Shown piece after piece: positions 55,843 to 64,000 of a stretch of DNA of 64,000 nt. Location: NCBI GenBank assembly GCA_964541755.1, contig CAZIRF010000009.1, positions 1 through 64,000 of the forward strand. The letters are read 5' to 3'. The first letter of the stretch is position 1. Each line of letters opens with the position of its first letter. Made by a program: the position numbers and the translations under genes. The notes under the pieces are model-generated. The model did not search any database, was not told the origin of the DNA, and was given only the letters and a program-made list of their open reading frames with translations. This DNA is from CAZIRF01 sp964541755. Its GTDB lineage: Bacteria > Spirochaetota > Spirochaetia > Treponematales > Breznakiellaceae.

Positions 55843-56748
55843 TTATATCCGCTCCCCGTGGCGTTTCCGGATGCCAAACGCGCTTTTTACATAGAGGAGG
55901 GCCTTGGCGGCGTCGCTCAAGTAGACGCGGCCGGCAAAGACGTCCCAGCCTTTTTTGCGGGCCTTGTCGAGTATGGCCCGGTAGTAGGTGGCCGCAAGCC
56001 AGAGGGGCCGGCGGGCAAAGGGGGCGAACTGGTCGATCTTTGCGTAAAACAGCTCGTACCAGGCCTCTGCGCGGGCGGCGAGTTCCTCGCAGACCCGTGC
56101 GAGGGCCGGGTCGCTCCCGGCTTCGGGGGGGAAGCCGCCGTCGGCCCCCGGGGCGGGGCAGGTCCAGCCGGCCTCGCGGGCGAGATCTTCCGGAATATAG
56201 CAGCGGCCGCGCCGGGCGTCTTCTGCAATGTCCCGGATGATGTTTGACAACTGCATGGCCTTGCCCAGTTTTTCTGCCGTATCGCGCACGGCCGCACCGG
56301 GAACACTCTCTACAAGGAGGGGCAGGAGCATGAGGCCCACGCTCCCGGCCACGAGGTAGCAGTACTCGTCGAGGGCGGCGAAATCCTGCGGCCGGGCAAA
56401 GGCGAGGTCGCTGCGCTGCCCGCGAATCTGGTCGAGGAAGGGGCCGGTCTCCAGCTTGAAGGATGCGAAGGCCCAGGCGAGTTCCCGCTCCCAGGGGCTC
56501 TCTCCCCGCTTCCCCGCCGCCGCATCGAGGAGGGCTTTCTCCATGGCATCGACGGCCTCTGCCGCCTCCCGGGGGCTCTTCGCCTCGTCCACCGTATCGT
56601 CGAGGACGCGGCAAAAGGCGTAGACGGCGAAGACCGCCCGCGCCCTGTCTGGCGGCAAGTGGCGAAAGGAGCGGTAAAAGCTCGAGGAGTGCTGCCGGAT
56701 AAGGGCCCGGCAGGCATCGCTATCAGTCTGTACCCCTTCTTTCTTCAT
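55843..56748 (-). CDS. crtB: Phytoene (or diapophytoene) synthase
   Basis: 301 residues of the squalene/phytoene synthase family. Both aspartate-rich motifs for the magnesium-diphosphate site are visible: RVLDDTVDEA (about residue 51) and NIIRDIAEDARRG (about 168), together with YCYLVAGSVGLML. It condenses two prenyl diphosphates head to head; C20 or C15 substrate cannot be told from sequence. The start overlaps the end of crtI by 4 bp. A CTGATAG motif lies in the first codons. Confidence 0.93.
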   Translation of the reverse strand: MKKEGVQTDSDACRALIRQHSSSFYRSFRHLPPDRARAVFAVYAFCRVLDDTVDEAKSPREAAEAVDAMEKALLDAAAGKRGESPWERELAWAFASFKLETGPFLDQIRGQRSDLAFARPQDFAALDEYCYLVAGSVGLMLLPLLVESVPGAAVRDTAEKLGKAMQLSNIIRDIAEDARRGRCYIPEDLAREAGWTCPAPGADGGFPPEAGSDPALARVCEELAARAEAWYELFYAKIDQFAPFARRPLWLAATYYRAILDKARKKGWDVFAGRVYLSDAAKALLYVKSAFGIRKRHGERI

Positions 56749-58244
56749 TTGACCCCATCATCCTCGCAGATCTTGGCCACCGCCAGGTCTGCCGACGTGA
56801 GCACGATGGGGACGCCCGCGCCGGGGTGGGTGCTTGAGCCGGCGAAGTAGAGCCCGGGGGTCTTGCCAAAGGAGACCTGCGGGCGCAGGTGGTTGGACTG
56901 CGAGAGGGTGGGGCGCAGGCCAAAGGTGGCCCCCGCGTAGGCGTTGAAGCGGGATTCGAAGTCGCGCGGGGTAAAGACGGTCTCGCTCTCGACATGGGCG
57001 CGCACGCCCTTCAAAGGCGCGATGCGTTCGAGGCGATCGTAGACGACATCCTTGATCCGGGCCAGGGCCTGGGGGTCGCTCCAGTCGACGCTGCCCTCGT
57101 TGAGGTTCGCGACCGGGACGAGGACGTAGAGCCCTCGCTTGCCCGCCGGGTCGTAGCCGGGGTCGAGGAGGCCCGGTGCGTAGGCGTAGAGTGAGGGGTC
57201 TTCGGGGAAGCTCCCCTTGAAGATGTCGTCGAGGTTGCCCTTGAAGTTCGAGGAAAAGGCGAGGTTGTGGACCTCGAGTCCCGGCCACTGGTCGCTGTCG
57301 AGCCCCAGGTAGAGCATGAGGCAGGAACAGGAGTACTTGAGCTTGTCGAGTTTTTCTGCCTTGTACTTGCCCGCGCCAAAGCGGGGGGGCAGGAGCTTGT
57401 CGATGGCCCAGGGGAGGTCTGCCGTGCACAGAACGGCATCGGCACGGTGGATCTCGTTGCCTACCCGCACCCCGACGGCCCTGCCGTTCTCCAAAACGAT
57501 CTCCTCGACGGGGGAATTGAGCCTGATGGTCCCTCCCTTCTTTTCGAGCAGGGCCGCCATGCCCTTGGCCATGCTGTACATCCCGCCCTTTATAAGCCAG
57601 ACCCCGTAGATGAGCTCGATCATGGGGATGATGGTGTAGATCGACGGTCCGTTAAAGGGCGAAATGCCGATGTAGAGGGTCTGGAAGCTCAAGAGTTCGC
57701 GCAGCTTTTCGTCCTTGACGAACTTCGAGATGGAGGCGTAAGCGGTATCGAAGGTCTTGAGCTTGAGGCCGGCGGCGAGGGTCTTGGGGTTCCAGAAGTC
57801 CGTGGGCTTGTTGAAGCTCTTTTTGATGAGGGCATCCATGGCGACCACGTAGCGCTTGTAGACATCGGCGAGGTAGGCGAGGTAGCCCTGGGCCTCTTCA
57901 AAGCCGGCTTCCTCGAGGGCCGGTACGAGCTCGGAGAGCTCGCTGCTCGCGCGGTGGACGGTACCATCTGCAAAGTAGATCTTGTAGATGGGGTTGAGCC
58001 TTTGCATGGGGATGTAATCGTCGGGGTCTTCGCCGCAATTGCGATAGACGCTGCGGTAGACCTCCGGCATCATGACAATGGTGGGAGCCTGGTCGAAGGT
58101 GAAGTCCCCCGCCCTCACCTGGCCCATGCGCCCGCCCGGCTGGTCGTTCTTCTCGAATACTTCGACCTGGTAGCCCTTGGCCGCGAGTTGTGCGGCCGAC
58201 GAAAGGCCCGATACGCCCGCCCCGATGACAATGATCTTTTTCAT
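56745..58244 (-). CDS. crtI: Phytoene desaturase (CrtI/CrtN type)
   Basis: 499 residues. The FAD dinucleotide fold MKKIIVIGAGVSGLSSA opens the protein and the C-terminal carotenoid-desaturase signature is around GASTHPGAGVPIVL-type wording (SSTHPGAGVPIVLTSA). It introduces double bases into phytoene; the number of steps and the end pigment are unknown. An ATG at 58244 with GAGGAG upstream is used rather than an ATG 16 codons earlier. First gene of a two-gene carotenoid operon, which fits the orange pigments of some spirochaetes. Confidence 0.92.
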   Translation of the reverse strand: MKKIIVIGAGVSGLSSAAQLAAKGYQVEVFEKNDQPGGRMGQVRAGDFTFDQAPTIVMMPEVYRSVYRNCGEDPDDYIPMQRLNPIYKIYFADGTVHRASSELSELVPALEEAGFEEAQGYLAYLADVYKRYVVAMDALIKKSFNKPTDFWNPKTLAAGLKLKTFDTAYASISKFVKDEKLRELLSFQTLYIGISPFNGPSIYTIIPMIELIYGVWLIKGGMYSMAKGMAALLEKKGGTIRLNSPVEEIVLENGRAVGVRVGNEIHRADAVLCTADLPWAIDKLLPPRFGAGKYKAEKLDKLKYSCSCLMLYLGLDSDQWPGLEVHNLAFSSNFKGNLDDIFKGSFPEDPSLYAYAPGLLDPGYDPAGKRGLYVLVPVANLNEGSVDWSDPQALARIKDVVYDRLERIAPLKGVRAHVESETVFTPRDFESRFNAYAGATFGLRPTLSQSNHLRPQVSFGKTPGLYFAGSSTHPGAGVPIVLTSADLAVAKICEDDGVK

Positions 58245-58297
58245 GTTTTGGCTCCTCGTAATGATCGGGCCATGGTGCGCCCAATAAGGCATTTTAC

Positions 58298-58326
58298 ACT
58301 ATACGGCCGCTATTTGGCCCCGTCAA
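58298..58326 (-). promoter_or_regulatory. Sigma-70-type promoter of crtI-crtB
   Basis: TTGACG (58321-58326), 17-bp spacer, TATAGT (58298-58303) on the minus strand. It lies back to back with the promoter of the divergent membrane-protein gene. Confidence 0.85.
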
Positions 58327-58382
58327 ACGAGCATCTGTAAAAGTATTGATAAAAAAGCTTCGAAAAGGTACATACTGATAGT

Positions 58383-58961
58383 ATGTCCCGCACCAAAGAC
58401 CTCGAAATACTCTCCCGCCTCTACGATTGGGACCCCGCCGCGAAGGCCTTTGTCGTCAAGGTCGCCATAGGCGACTACTGCGATGTCTTCAACGAACTGG
58501 ACCCATCCCCTTTGCGCAAGCGGGATATCGACGATGCCCTCTTCAACTACCTCTATGATTGCTCGAAGGACATTCCCTTGAGCTGGAACCTTCGCATAGA
58601 GTTTGTCGCCGACGACACCGAGCGCGACAGGGTAAAGGAGGAGCGGGTGCGGAAGGGCCTGCACACCAACTTCGACTTTATCATCCTCTATTTGAAGCGG
58701 GAAATCGCCGGAATTTTTCGCCGGAGCGTCCTCTGGGTCGGGGTGTCGCTGGGCTTTCTCCTGGCTTCCTTTACCTTGAACGCCAAGTTGCCGCCGGGGC
58801 TCCTTTCCTCCACCATTGTCGAGGGGCTCTCGATAGGTGGCTGGGTTTTCCTCTGGGAGGCCATGGCCTTGACGGCCTTCAGGAGCCGTGAAAAGACGGG
58901 GAAGCTGGGCCGCTACCGGCGCCTTCGCCATGCGTCGAAGACCTTCCGCTACCTGCCGTGA
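58383..58961 (+). CDS. Small membrane protein of unknown function
   Basis: 192 residues. A charged N-terminal half (SRTKDLEILSRLYDWDP, DIDDALFNYLYDCSKD) is followed by two predicted membrane helices (about 113-130 and 137-160) and a basic tail. No family recognised. CATACT ends 6 nt before the ATG, and the CTGATAG motif overlaps that -10 and spacer. Divergent from the carotenoid operon, but a link is not shown. Confidence 0.7.
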   Translation: MSRTKDLEILSRLYDWDPAAKAFVVKVAIGDYCDVFNELDPSPLRKRDIDDALFNYLYDCSKDIPLSWNLRIEFVADDTERDRVKEERVRKGLHTNFDFIILYLKREIAGIFRRSVLWVGVSLGFLLASFTLNAKLPPGLLSSTIVEGLSIGGWVFLWEAMALTAFRSREKTGKLGRYRRLRHASKTFRYLP

Positions 58962-59021
58962 AAAAAGAAGGGCGCCCCGAAGGGCGCCTGGTATATGGGT
59001 AACGGCCATCCGGCCGTGAAG

Positions 59022-59048
59022 GATGTGGGCGGGTTTGTGGCCCACATC
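59022..59048 (+). repeat. 9-bp hairpin after the small membrane protein gene
   Basis: GATGTGGGC (59022-59030) pairs with GCCCACATC (59040-59048). A smaller GGCC-centred hairpin precedes it. No T run, so it is not a standard terminator. Confidence 0.5.
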
Positions 59049-59104
59049 AGCCCAGAGTATATTCGTCCTGTAGTGCTTTGCTCAAGGGGCTGGCGGAGGA
59101 ATGT

Positions 59105-59530
59105 ATGCGTCTATGGTCACTGCATCCGCGGTATCTCGATGTGAAGGGGCTCGTTGCCCTGTGGCGCGAGGGGCTTCTCGCACAAACGGTGCTCAAGGGC
59201 TTTACCAAAGGGTATACCCGGCATCCCCAGCTTGAGCGATTTCGCTCGACCAGAGACCCCCTTGCCGCCATTGCCTTCTATCTCGCCGTTGTACAGGAAG
59301 AAGCGACCCGTCGCGGCTACGCCTTTGACCGCAGCAAGCTTCCCGCCGTTATTCCGTCTGTCCCTTCTGTGCCCTTGTCTACCGGGCAGCTTGCGTATGA
59401 ACGCGATTTCCTCGCCTCAAAGCTCGCCCGGCGGGATCCTGCATCCCTCGCCGCGCTCCCGCAAGAGCCGGATGCCCATCCCCTTTTTATTCTGGAAGAG
59501 GGGCCGGTAGCCAGCTGGGAACGGGTGTGA
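59105..59530 (+). CDS. Pyrimidine-dimer DNA glycosylase / endonuclease V-like protein
   Basis: 141 residues. MRLWSLHPRYLDVKGLVALW, KGYTRHPQLERF and the following short helices match the Pyr_excise family (PF03013), related in function to phage T4 endonuclease V, which removes UV-induced dimers. The start at 59105 agrees with the family; nine upstream codons are unsupported. With uvrB nearby it suggests exposure to light, in keeping with carotenoids. Confidence 0.82.
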   Translation: MRLWSLHPRYLDVKGLVALWREGLLAQTVLKGFTKGYTRHPQLERFRSTRDPLAAIAFYLAVVQEEATRRGYAFDRSKLPAVIPSVPSVPLSTGQLAYERDFLASKLARRDPASLAALPQEPDAHPLFILEEGPVASWERV

Positions 59531-59574
59531 TGTTCTTGCATCGGCTGTTTTATCCTGCGGACGCCCCCTCCGCT

Positions 59575-59604
59575 TTGACTTTGTTCTTTACTATGGATTA
59601 CACT
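59575..59604 (+). promoter_or_regulatory. Promoter predicting a leaderless transcript of the three-gene envelope operon
   Basis: TTGACT (59575-59580), 18-bp spacer, TACACT (59599-59604); ATG follows after 7 nt and no ribosome site. Confidence 0.7.
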
Positions 59605-59611
59605 GCCTGTC

Positions 59612-60985
59612 ATGAGGAAAATCATATTATTTGCTGTTCTTTTTGGTCTGTGTTCGAGTGCGTCCCTCATTGCCCAGGGGTTTTCCGATGGCCGCATAGC
59701 GATTGCTGTTCCCGGCTTGCGTATTCTCAATAGCGGCATATCCTCCGAAAATGCAATGGTGTATGGCGAGATGCTTTCTACCGCCCTCAGTAACGAGGCA
59801 GTCTTCGATGTAATTGACCGGGACAGTGCAGATGCCATTTTGGAGGAATATGAGTACCAGTTGTCCATACAGGCGGATAACGGGATCTCGGATCTCAAGC
59901 TGGAGGGGGCGCGCGCCCTCCTCATCGGCAGTATCGGGCTTTTGTATGACAAGGTTGTTTTTACTACCCGACTGGTGGATGTGGAAACCATGCGGGTTCT
60001 TTTCGCAAATAACATATACGCAGACAAAAATAAAGTTGACGAAGTAATAACGACCCTCGCCGGGCGTATCAGGGATCGTGCTTTCGAGCTTTTGTCATCT
60101 GCCAATTTGGACAATATCGAAAAATTAACCAAGGCAAAAAACTGGCAAGAGGCCAAGCGCTTGATCGATTCATACATGCGTCGTGAAAACAGTGATGAAC
60201 GGGCGCGGGAGCTCTTTTCACAAATAATCGAAGGCCTTGCACAGGACAATTATCGCCAGGCCAAGCGCTATCTCAAAGACCGTCTCTTTGTCGAAGCCCG
60301 GTCAAAGATTGACGAAGCCTTGGCCTTGTCGGTGGAACCGGAGTTTTTCGAGTTGCGGGAGCGCATACAGCGTCAGGAAGAACTCTGGTTGCACAAACAG
60401 CGCCTTGCGAAAAACAAGCGCGATTTGGCTTTACAGAATATGAATACGGAAAATCTCTACATGAAGGATCGCTATCGCAATTGGCTCAAGGAAATTGACG
60501 GCGCAGGGGCCCACGTGGGGACGAGTTTTGGCATGGAGGTATTGTATCCGGATATCTCAGCCCGTTTTGACGACTGGGTACCGGGTATTCAAGCCTTCTG
60601 GCTCAAACCATATCGAAAAGATACGGCAAAAAATTATGCAAATTGGATGTGGTATGCAGGTGGCTCCATTTCATGGGAGCCGTATGAAAACACCCGTAGC
60701 CTCTTCCTTCAAGCGTATGCATCGCCCCTGCTTGCAGAAACCTTCAAGCTGGGCATGGTCTGTCTTTCCATGGGCTTGGATGGCAGTGCGTTCATGTGGT
60801 ATGGCGATTTTGGTGACAAAAGTCTCAACTGGGGGCTCGGTGCGGGGAGCCTTTGGGTGTTGAATGTGAAAATTCACGAGACTCTCTCTGTGTATGGTTC
60901 GGTCAAGGCCGATTTTCGATGGCTACCGCAAGAGCCGGGCCTCTCTGCTCCTGCCTTGCTTGTCGGTTGCGGCATGAGTTTTTGA
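59612..60985 (+). CDS. Secreted protein: CsgG/TolB-N-like domain, helical repeats, C-terminal barrel strands (copy 1)
   Basis: 457 residues. Signal peptide MRKIILFAVLFGLCSSAS. Residues about 25-150 read like a CsgG or TolB N-terminal alpha/beta domain (RIAIAVPGLRIL, SNEAVFDVIDRDSADAILEE, ARALLIGSIG). Residues 160-290 are helical and TPR-like with paired alanine/leucine positions (AKNWQEAKRLIDSY). The last 160 residues are aromatic, glycine-rich strands ending in CGMSF, a terminal phenylalanine as in outer-membrane barrels. First of three genes with the same plan, 7 bp before the next. Confidence 0.72.
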   Translation: MRKIILFAVLFGLCSSASLIAQGFSDGRIAIAVPGLRILNSGISSENAMVYGEMLSTALSNEAVFDVIDRDSADAILEEYEYQLSIQADNGISDLKLEGARALLIGSIGLLYDKVVFTTRLVDVETMRVLFANNIYADKNKVDEVITTLAGRIRDRAFELLSSANLDNIEKLTKAKNWQEAKRLIDSYMRRENSDERARELFSQIIEGLAQDNYRQAKRYLKDRLFVEARSKIDEALALSVEPEFFELRERIQRQEELWLHKQRLAKNKRDLALQNMNTENLYMKDRYRNWLKEIDGAGAHVGTSFGMEVLYPDISARFDDWVPGIQAFWLKPYRKDTAKNYANWMWYAGGSISWEPYENTRSLFLQAYASPLLAETFKLGMVCLSMGLDGSAFMWYGDFGDKSLNWGLGAGSLWVLNVKIHETLSVYGSVKADFRWLPQEPGLSAPALLVGCGMSF

Positions 60986-60992
60986 GGTCTTT

Positions 60993-62705
60993 ATGATGAA
61001 TAATAAAATGCTGAATCGTATCCGTTCAAAACTTTTTTTGTTTTTGGGCTTGTTGACAGTCGTTTCAGCACTTGAAGCACAAGCAGAACGCAAAACAATC
61101 GCCGTGAATCAACCGGAACCGGGGCAGGACGTGTCCTTCGAAGAAGCGAATCTGATAGGGGATACGATACGCTCTCGCATTAACGACGATGGCAGTTTCG
61201 AAATTATTACCGGCGAGGAAAGTGAACTCCAGCTTTCCGGGACAGTGACGGCCCATACAAAGCGAAAAAAAAACGGATACATCGTTGTCTATTCACTCGT
61301 GGACAGGGGAACGGGGTATACCTATTTCTCCCGTGAGCAGTTTGTAGAAAAAGAGACCATGATCGAGCATGTGGGAGATTTGGCCCAAAAGATACTCATC
61401 GCCTGGAAACAGCATCAAGGGGTAACGGTAAGCCAGATTGATGCCCTTATCCGGGCGGGCGACTGGGGAAATGCAGACAGACATATACGCTTTTTTATTG
61501 AACAGCGTCCCGAGGATGCGCATCTCCTTCAACATCAGATTCTATCTGTTAACAAAAACATTGCCGCCGAGCGTATTCGTTTTGCGGAAGAGGCAAAACG
61601 CAAGGGAAACCATGAGCTCGCCCGGACCAATGTTCTGCGGGCTATCGAACGGGATCCCGAAAACGAAGCCTGGCATGCGTATTTGCGGGAGCTGGAAGAT
61701 GAGTATGCAGCCTTTGTAAAGCAGTCTGATGAAGAGAGTGTCCTGATGCTGCAATCGCTCCTGTCTGCGCGGCGTTTTGATATTGCCCGTGCCCGCTTCG
61801 AATTGCTGCGCAAACAACAGCGACTCCAGACCGACGAGGGAGAACGCCTTGGAGAGCGCATACGCCGGTATCTGGAGGCAGAACAGCGTATTCTGGAAGC
61901 CAAGGATCTTGCAGCCAATTCGCAGTTTCAAACAGCCTTGGACAAAGTGAATACCGCCCTCGCCCTTGTCCCCGATGATGTGGTGTACCTGGCTTATCGT
62001 GACAAGCTCTATCAGCAACAGTTGGATAATGAGCGCTTTCATACTTTGCTTACGGGATATGCCTCGGAAATGGAGGCCTTCAAACCGGGACAGCTCTTGG
62101 CAGAAAAAAAGACCCCCCTTTCCTATTTGTCGGGATCCTTGGGGCTGTCTTCGATCAAGTTGATGGATATTGAATCGAGCTATGCTGATTGGGAGACGCG
62201 GGAATATCAAAATTGTACACAGGCTTCACTTTCCTGGGAACAGGGATTGTTTGCGCCCTGGAAGATACCCCTTTCCTTTCTTTCCCTTGATATTGCCTGG
62301 AGCACCACGCTTTCCGGGGTGTTTTCCCACCGTTACGAGAGTGGTATGACGTATATGGCCCCTCTTGAAGTCAATACCCATTCCGGGTTCCTTCTTGGTG
62401 TCGGCCCGCTCGTACGCCTTTCCATCGCTTCATTTGTCATTGCCGGTGGGCTTGATCTGGGTACCGGATACCTGTCTTTTTCCCGCCAGACGAGGGCACC
62501 CGGGGCGACCTTGGCGACCGTTGCAGCGGAAGAAGTGTGGATGTTCACTCTTTCGCCCTTTATCTCGCTGTCGTGGTTGCCCTCGAATCATCGTACAATT
62601 TTTGTCCGCCTGCGTTGGGACAATGATCTTCTGGGACTGTCGGATCAATGGCTGGCGACCCCATCACTCACGAGTATTTCTGCCGGTGTCGGGTTTTCGC
62701 TGTGA
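60993..62705 (+). CDS. Secreted protein: CsgG/TolB-N-like domain, helical repeats, C-terminal barrel strands (copy 2)
   Basis: 570 residues with a signal peptide (SKLFLFLGLLTVVSALEAQA). N-terminal alpha/beta domain (DTIRSRINDDGSFEIITGEE, LSGTVTAHTKRKK), a longer helical middle with TPR-like units (GDWGNADRHIRFFIEQRPED, KGNHELARTNVLRAIERDPEN) and a C-terminal barrel-like part ending SAGVGFSL. The plan equals the flanking genes though overall similarity is modest. The stop overlaps the GTG start of copy 3. Confidence 0.72.
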   Translation: MMNNKMLNRIRSKLFLFLGLLTVVSALEAQAERKTIAVNQPEPGQDVSFEEANLIGDTIRSRINDDGSFEIITGEESELQLSGTVTAHTKRKKNGYIVVYSLVDRGTGYTYFSREQFVEKETMIEHVGDLAQKILIAWKQHQGVTVSQIDALIRAGDWGNADRHIRFFIEQRPEDAHLLQHQILSVNKNIAAERIRFAEEAKRKGNHELARTNVLRAIERDPENEAWHAYLRELEDEYAAFVKQSDEESVLMLQSLLSARRFDIARARFELLRKQQRLQTDEGERLGERIRRYLEAEQRILEAKDLAANSQFQTALDKVNTALALVPDDVVYLAYRDKLYQQQLDNERFHTLLTGYASEMEAFKPGQLLAEKKTPLSYLSGSLGLSSIKLMDIESSYADWETREYQNCTQASLSWEQGLFAPWKIPLSFLSLDIAWSTTLSGVFSHRYESGMTYMAPLEVNTHSGFLLGVGPLVRLSIASFVIAGGLDLGTGYLSFSRQTRAPGATLATVAAEEVWMFTLSPFISLSWLPSNHRTIFVRLRWDNDLLGLSDQWLATPSLTSISAGVGFSL

Positions 62706-64000
62706 TCAGTTTGAAGGGCTTCTTGCTCAAATACACATTTTATCTTTCTTGCCTCTTTCTTTTTCCGCTGTCACTCAACGCACAGGCGAGTTTGATCTAT
62801 GTGCGCGACTTTGAACCCGCCTCGGACCCGTCTGCCCCGGTTGTGGCGGAACTCATACGAACGGGTATTGCGCAAGTTGGTCTGTTTTCTCTCGTTGATC
62901 ATAACGGCAAAGGTGATGTGTGCAATGCAGATATCCTGGTAAGCGGGTCGGTAGAGACCCGGGAGCGGGTGCTCATTGTCACCTACATGGTTAGCGATTC
63001 CCTTTCCGGTAGAGTTCGGCTTTCAAAAGCAGTGTCAATTGGTATTGATACCATGACAAGCGAATTGTCCAGTATTGCCGAATCCATCGAGAATGCCGTC
63101 AAGGCTCGAACATTGGGTGCTACCGTATCCAATGTTGAGAAACTGATCGCTCTTGAGATGTGGCAGGAAGCCTCATATCGTTTGGAACCCCTTTTGCTTG
63201 CGCGTCCCCGGGATGAGGCGCTTGCTGTGCTGGCAAAGCGGATATCCGCCGGACAGGCTGCCGACTGGTTTGCGCTGGCAAAGGAACTCGTGGGAACCGA
63301 TAGCAGCTTGGCCCGTGAGGCAATGATTACCGCTCTCCTTTTTCTGCCCGAGACGCCGGAATGGATGAATCTTTTGGAAGAGTATGTCTCGTTTCATCGA
63401 AATAAAATTCTACCGGCGGTACGAAGGGATGCAAAACGCCGTGCCGACTTGGTTCATGAAAATGCATCCCGCCTGCTGAAAGCAAAAAAAGCCGATGAGG
63501 CAGAGGAAGTGCTCTTGGACTTCATGGAGACCGAGGGTTTGGATCTCTTTGAATCGAAGCACGATTACCTGCTTGGTAAAATTCGCAAGACACAGGCCGA
63601 TGCGCTCTTCAAGACAGCATGTGCCGTTTTGGAGGAGGGCGCTCCAGGATCGGCCAGGGCCCTGGCTATAAAAGGGCTCGCCCTTGATCCTGAGAATCGG
63701 CAGCTCTTGAAGCTCTTCGAGAAAGCGAGCATGGAGGAGCGCCTGTTGAACGCCGAAGCAAATATCTATATCCATCCGGCAGATCCCCTGCGTCCAGGGG
63801 CGGAGCGATGGTTCTTTGAAGGGCGTTTGGGATTGCGTTGGTTTGACGAGCCCCATCTCGATTACCCGATTCCCGGCAGCATGCCGGTATACTCGTTTTC
63901 TGCAACTCGACAATTTCCGGCAAGTGATATCTTGGATTATCACCTTTCTGCAAGTTTTTCCCATGGATACTCCACCAAGAACATGTCTCTGGGAGGAAGC
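62702..64000 (+). CDS. Secreted protein of the same plan (copy 3), 3' end outside window
   Basis: The frame is open from a GTG that overlaps the preceding stop (GTGA) to the window end, 433 codons. Signal peptide KYTFYLSCLFLFPLSLNAQA; N-terminal domain with LIRTGIAQVGLFSLVD and ADILVSGSVETRERV, the same ILVSG strand order as copy 2; helical repeats with ALEMWQEASYRLEPLLLARPRD and LKAKKADEAEEVLLDFME; then RLGLRWFDEPHLDY starts the barrel-like part. Clearly the third member of the operon. Confidence 0.75.
   Translation, partial: MISLKGFLLKYTFYLSCLFLFPLSLNAQASLIYVRDFEPASDPSAPVVAELIRTGIAQVGLFSLVDHNGKGDVCNADILVSGSVETRERVLIVTYMVSDSLSGRVRLSKAVSIGIDTMTSELSSIAESIENAVKARTLGATVSNVEKLIALEMWQEASYRLEPLLLARPRDEALAVLAKRISAGQAADWFALAKELVGTDSSLAREAMITALLFLPETPEWMNLLEEYVSFHRNKILPAVRRDAKRRADLVHENASRLLKAKKADEAEEVLLDFMETEGLDLFESKHDYLLGKIRKTQADALFKTACAVLEEGAPGSARALAIKGLALDPENRQLLKLFEKASMEERLLNAEANIYIHPADPLRPGAERWFFEGRLGLRWFDEPHLDYPIPGSMPVYSFSATRQFPASDILDYHLSASFSHGYSTKNMSLGGS

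Overview
The window looks like one stretch of a GC-rich (about 60 percent G+C) didermic bacterial chromosome, most likely a spirochaete of the Treponema/Spirochaeta/Rectinema kind. The clues are an EF-G of the spirochaete/mitochondrial type (spdEFG1-like) followed by a small P-loop ATPase, many lipoproteins and PEGA-domain proteins, several outer-membrane beta-barrel proteins, chemotaxis, carotenoid genes and plant-polysaccharide use. This is inferred from protein character only. There are no rRNA genes, one tRNA gene (Asn), no CRISPR array and no intact transposase.

Layout. 1-2.9 kb: vitamin B6 block (end of a MocR/PdxR-type regulator, a nested-hairpin element, pdxS, pdxT). 2.9-7.7 kb: a 5'-truncated chemotaxis receptor head to head with a 5'-truncated lipoprotein-like gene, then its intact paralogue. 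7.8 kb: tRNA-Asn with clear promoter and terminator. 8.0-11.4 kb: zinc import operon znuA-znuC-znuB-zur. 11.4-20.7 kb: aroC, an AAA/DUF4143 ATPase, DUF2721, GNAT, a PIN-PhoH gene broken by one in-frame TAG, two tandem HSL-type hydrolases, uvrB. 20.8-22.8 kb: a lipoprotein and a trypsin-like/PEGA protease. 22.9-30.7 kb: an export operon (adaptor, ATPase, permease, TolC) ending in its own histidine kinase and sigma-54 activator, with a near-perfect sigma-54 promoter; a GH44 glucanase diverges from the same regulatory region. 32.8-45.1 kb: DUF2974, fusA, a possible barrel protein, ilvE, araC, an 18-bp minisatellite, a polysaccharide deacetylase, a HisKA_2 kinase and an AEC carrier. 45.1-49.8 kb: a lower-GC patch of decayed surface-protein genes (chimeric omptin-like/sigma-54-activator ORF, lipoproteins, a G10 tract, an in-frame TAG, a MITE-like element). 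50-59.5 kb: uxuB-uxuA, a patatin, rlmJ, a lipoprotein, crtI-crtB, a small membrane protein and an endonuclease V-like glycosylase. 59.6-64 kb: three tandem secreted proteins sharing one architecture (N-terminal CsgG/TolB-N-like region, helical repeats, putative C-terminal barrel); the third runs off the window.

Genes that work together: PdxS/PdxT make PLP, probably sensed by the upstream MocR protein. ZnuABC and Zur form a closed zinc circuit. UxuA/UxuB (glucuronate), GH44 and the deacetylase point to plant-polysaccharide use. CrtB/CrtI make a carotenoid.

The most unusual signals are not gene families. (1) About ten genes have a -10 hexamer ending 6-7 nt before the start codon, which predicts leaderless mRNAs. 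(2) A motif CTGATAG, often extended to CTGATAGTYKNCKCCGCG, recurs about 22 times on both strands and in different reading frames. (3) A 235-bp nested palindrome cluster lies between the regulator and pdxS. (4) Two otherwise continuous proteins are cut by single in-frame TAG codons, and one of these also carries a G10 tract that could be phase-variable.
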